A DNA stretch of 64,000 nucleotides from Sphingomonas sp. (lineage in GTDB: Bacteria > Pseudomonadota > Alphaproteobacteria > Sphingomonadales > Sphingomonadaceae), in NCBI RefSeq assembly GCF_030145815.1, contig NZ_JAIXHL010000001.1, positions 124,001-188,000 on the forward strand. Direction: 5' to 3'. Below the pieces are notes generated by a model. The model was given only the letters and a program-made list of their open reading frames with translations, made no database searches and was not told the origin of the DNA. Made by a program: the position numbers and the translations under genes. The stretch's first letter is position 1. Each line of letters begins with the position of its first letter. Positions 62,209-64,000 of this stretch are shown here, in pieces.

Positions 62209-62227
62209 GGCGGGGAGGATTGGGGCG

Positions 62228-62524
62228 TTACGCTGCCCGAAGCGACGTCATCTGCAGCCAGGCGCGCGCCTGCTTCTGCGCTTCGATGATTTCGCGCGCG
62301 GTCATTTCTTCCGCGATCTCGGCCCGCATATAGGGGGCGTGGGCGCTGCCCTTCAGGGCGGCGATGTTGAACCATTTGTGCGCTTCGATCAGGTCCATGT
62401 CGACGCCCGACGCGCCGCTCGAATAGACCATCCCGAGCTCATAGGCCGCGTCGGCGCTACCGCGCGCCGCATCCGCCAGCCGGCTGTCGATCAGGAACTG
62501 TGCGCTCTTAATGCTGTTGCCCAT
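62228..62524 (-). CDS. Sel1-like repeat protein
   Basis: The ATG at 62524 (MGNSIKSAQFLIDSRLADAA) gives 98 residues; an upstream ATG at 62575 is possible but adds a polar lead. AAYELGMVYSSGASGVDMDLIEAHKWFNIAALKG is one Sel1 repeat (about 28-62), a TPR-like helical pair used in protein contacts. The rest is helical with TAREIIEAQKQARAWLQ. It is between topA and panC; the partner is unknown. Confidence 0.75.
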   Translation of the reverse strand: MGNSIKSAQFLIDSRLADAARGSADAAYELGMVYSSGASGVDMDLIEAHKWFNIAALKGSAHAPYMRAEIAEEMTAREIIEAQKQARAWLQMTSLRAA

Positions 62525-62609
62525 GACTTTGCCCCACTTTTGATCGCTCTCATCATGGAAGCGAGCTTGGGGCATTCATGGTAAGCAAATGGTTAACGTC
62601 GCTTACCGG

Positions 62610-63452
62610 TCAATCCGGGGCCGCCACCGCAACATTGTCGATCAGCCGCGTGCCCGCGATCCGGGCGGCGGCGAGCAGGCGGCGGGGCTGGCCAGCGACC
62701 GGCGCGCCCAGGCTGTCGGCATCGACCAGCTCGACATAATCCACTTCAAAACCAGCAGCTTCCAGCGACACGCGCGCGGTGGCCAGCGCGGTGGCGGGGT
62801 CGTCGCCCTTCTCGATTGCGCGCACCGCGACGCCAAGCGCGCGGGGCAGGGCAACTGCAGCCGCGCGATCCTCGGGCGCGAGATAGGCGTTGCGCGAGGA
62901 GAGGGCGAGCCCGTCATCATCGCGCTGCGTCGGCACGCCGCGCACGTCGATATCGAAATCGAGGTCCGCGACCATCCGCCGGATCACCGCGAGCTGCTGG
63001 AAGTCTTTCTCGCCAAACAGCGCGACATCGGGCTTCACCTGGTTGAACAGCTTGGCGACCACCGTCGCGACCCCGTCGAAATGACCCGGCCGGGCCGCGC
63101 CGTCGAGCGGTTCGCTGACGCCCGCCACCGAAATGTTGGTCGCGTGGCCCTCGGGGTACATCACCTCGACCGGCGGCATCCACAACAGGTCGACCCCGGC
63201 CTCGGCCAGCATGCGCGAATCCGCCAGCTCCTTGCGCGGATAGCGGGCCAGATCTTCATTCGGCCCGAACTGCTTGGGGTTGACGAAGATCGACACCACC
63301 ACGCGCTGCCCCGCCAGCTTGGCCTGCGCCACCAGTGCCATATGCCCGGCATGGAGCGCGCCCATGGTGGGGACGAAGGCGATCCGCTCGCCCGCAGCGC
63401 GGAATCCCGAAATGGCATCGCGAAGTTCGGAGAGCTGACGGATGGTTTGCAC
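62610..63452 (-). CDS. panC: Pantothenate synthetase
   Basis: This 280-residue enzyme joins pantoate and beta-alanine with ATP in coenzyme A synthesis. The nucleotidyl-transferase HxGH motif is in FVPTMGALHAGHMALV. Other landmarks are VSIFVNPKQFGPNEDLARYP, ALFGEKDFQQLAVIRRMV and LSSRNAYLAPEDR (KMSKS-like SSRN). The length and motifs are complete. It is divergent from mipZ. Confidence 0.95.
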   Translation of the reverse strand: MQTIRQLSELRDAISGFRAAGERIAFVPTMGALHAGHMALVAQAKLAGQRVVVSIFVNPKQFGPNEDLARYPRKELADSRMLAEAGVDLLWMPPVEVMYPEGHATNISVAGVSEPLDGAARPGHFDGVATVVAKLFNQVKPDVALFGEKDFQQLAVIRRMVADLDFDIDVRGVPTQRDDDGLALSSRNAYLAPEDRAAAVALPRALGVAVRAIEKGDDPATALATARVSLEAAGFEVDYVELVDADSLGAPVAGQPRRLLAAARIAGTRLIDNVAVAAPD

Positions 63453-63529
63453 GCGTACAAGGCCTTGGATATGGAACGGAGGGCGGCCTTCTATGGGGGG
63501 CGGGCCGGGTGTTCAATCAGGGAAGTTGA

Positions 63530-64000
63530 GTGACCGACGCATTGAACGCGCTGCACGTGATCGTCTTCGCCAATGAAAAGGGCGGGACTGGCAAATCCAC
63601 GACCGCTGTCCACACCGCCATCGCGCTCGCGATGAAGGGCGCCCGCGTGTCATGCCTCGATCTTGACCATCGCCAGCGCACGATGGGCCGCTATCTCGAC
63701 AACCGGCTCGAAACGATGAACCGCGTCGGGCGCCCGCTGCCGATGCCGCGATTCGAAACGCATGACGGCGATAGCATTGCGCGCTTCTCCGAATCGCTGG
63801 AGCGGCTGGGGCAGGATACCGACTTCCTGATCATCGACACGCCCGGACGCGACGACAAGTTCGGGCGGATCGCGATCACCAATGCCGACACGCTGGTGAC
63901 GCCGATGAACGACAGCTTCGTCGATTTCGACCTGATCGGGCAGGTCGACCCCGACACCTTCCGGGTTACGCGGCCCAGCTTCTATTCCGAACTGATCTGG
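63530..64000 (+). CDS. mipZ: MipZ-like division-site ATPase, 3' end cut by window
   Basis: GTG at 63530 follows GGGAAG; 157 codons are visible and the frame is open at the right edge. The deviant Walker A is ANEKGGTGKSTTAVH, followed by CLDLDHRQRTMGRYLDNR and FLIIDTPGRDDKFGRIA. This pattern separates MipZ from ParA and fits alphaproteobacteria, where MipZ gradients from the poles block FtsZ assembly and place division at midcell. It supports the taxonomic reading. Confidence 0.9.
   Translation, partial: MTDALNALHVIVFANEKGGTGKSTTAVHTAIALAMKGARVSCLDLDHRQRTMGRYLDNRLETMNRVGRPLPMPRFETHDGDSIARFSESLERLGQDTDFLIIDTPGRDDKFGRIAITNADTLVTPMNDSFVDFDLIGQVDPDTFRVTRPSFYSELIW

Overview
The window is GC-rich DNA from an alphaproteobacterium, most likely a sphingomonad (Sphingomonas or a close relative). 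The evidence is a C4-type 5-aminolevulinate synthase, a MipZ-like division ATPase at the right edge, several TonB-dependent receptors linked to MFS carriers and esterases, and dense operons with 4-bp ATGA/GTGA overlaps. I saw no rRNA gene, complete tRNA gene, CRISPR array or insertion sequence.

Region 1 (1-9335) is a sugar/glycoside catabolic cluster. It holds three AP-endonuclease-2-type TIM-barrel isomerases, a GntR/FCD regulator, an FAD monooxygenase, a GH39-like barrel that appears to lack both catalytic glutamates, a two-subunit enzyme resembling C-glycoside deglycosidases (large subunit plus DUF6379-type small subunit), and an MFS carrier. Three intergenic copies of a TRATATATYA palindrome suggest one regulon. 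Region 2 (9336-11215) is gene-poor. It carries a 20-nt tRNA-3'-end-like sequence and broken remnants of two genes, and looks like the scar of an integrated element.

Region 3 (11216-33856) contains two related ester-utilisation loci on either side of a periplasmic-type aldehyde oxidase (PaoABC). The left one, on the minus strand, is TonB receptor, acetoacetyl-CoA-synthetase-like ligase, 3-hydroxyacyl-CoA dehydrogenase, MFS and tannase/feruloyl-esterase-family hydrolase; its divergent AraC regulator is frameshifted. The right one, on the plus strand, is TonB receptor, paralogous MFS, carboxylesterase, acyl-CoA ligase, TetR and SDR. The shared logic is outer-membrane uptake, inner-membrane transport, ester hydrolysis, CoA activation and oxidation.

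Region 4 (35247-43049) is a compact VirB2-3-4-6-8-9-10-11 type IV secretion operon. I see no VirB1, VirB5, VirB7, VirD4 or relaxase in it.

Region 5 (43668-53967) is the most interesting part: a lasso-peptide (RiPP) locus. It includes a B2 protease, a PqqD/B1 recognition protein, an AsnB-like cyclase, two HPr-kinase-like proteins, a TPR/2OG-Fe(II)-oxygenase-like protein and a beta-propeller-like protein. Next to it lie a Nif11-domain/sulfotransferase fusion, tandem tail-collar proteins, a DUF6916-like protein and a GNAT. Reading the minus strand at 53818-53967 gives a 49-aa precursor with a W-x-x-P leader motif, Thr at position -2, a Gly1/Asp8 ring-forming pair and a C-terminal Ser. This pattern fits a phosphorylated, paeninodin-like lasso peptide.

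Region 6 (54130-64000) is mostly housekeeping: hemA, a 55-aa protein, murI, plsY, dprA, a membrane protein, a hemerythrin, topA, a Sel1-like protein, panC and the start of mipZ.
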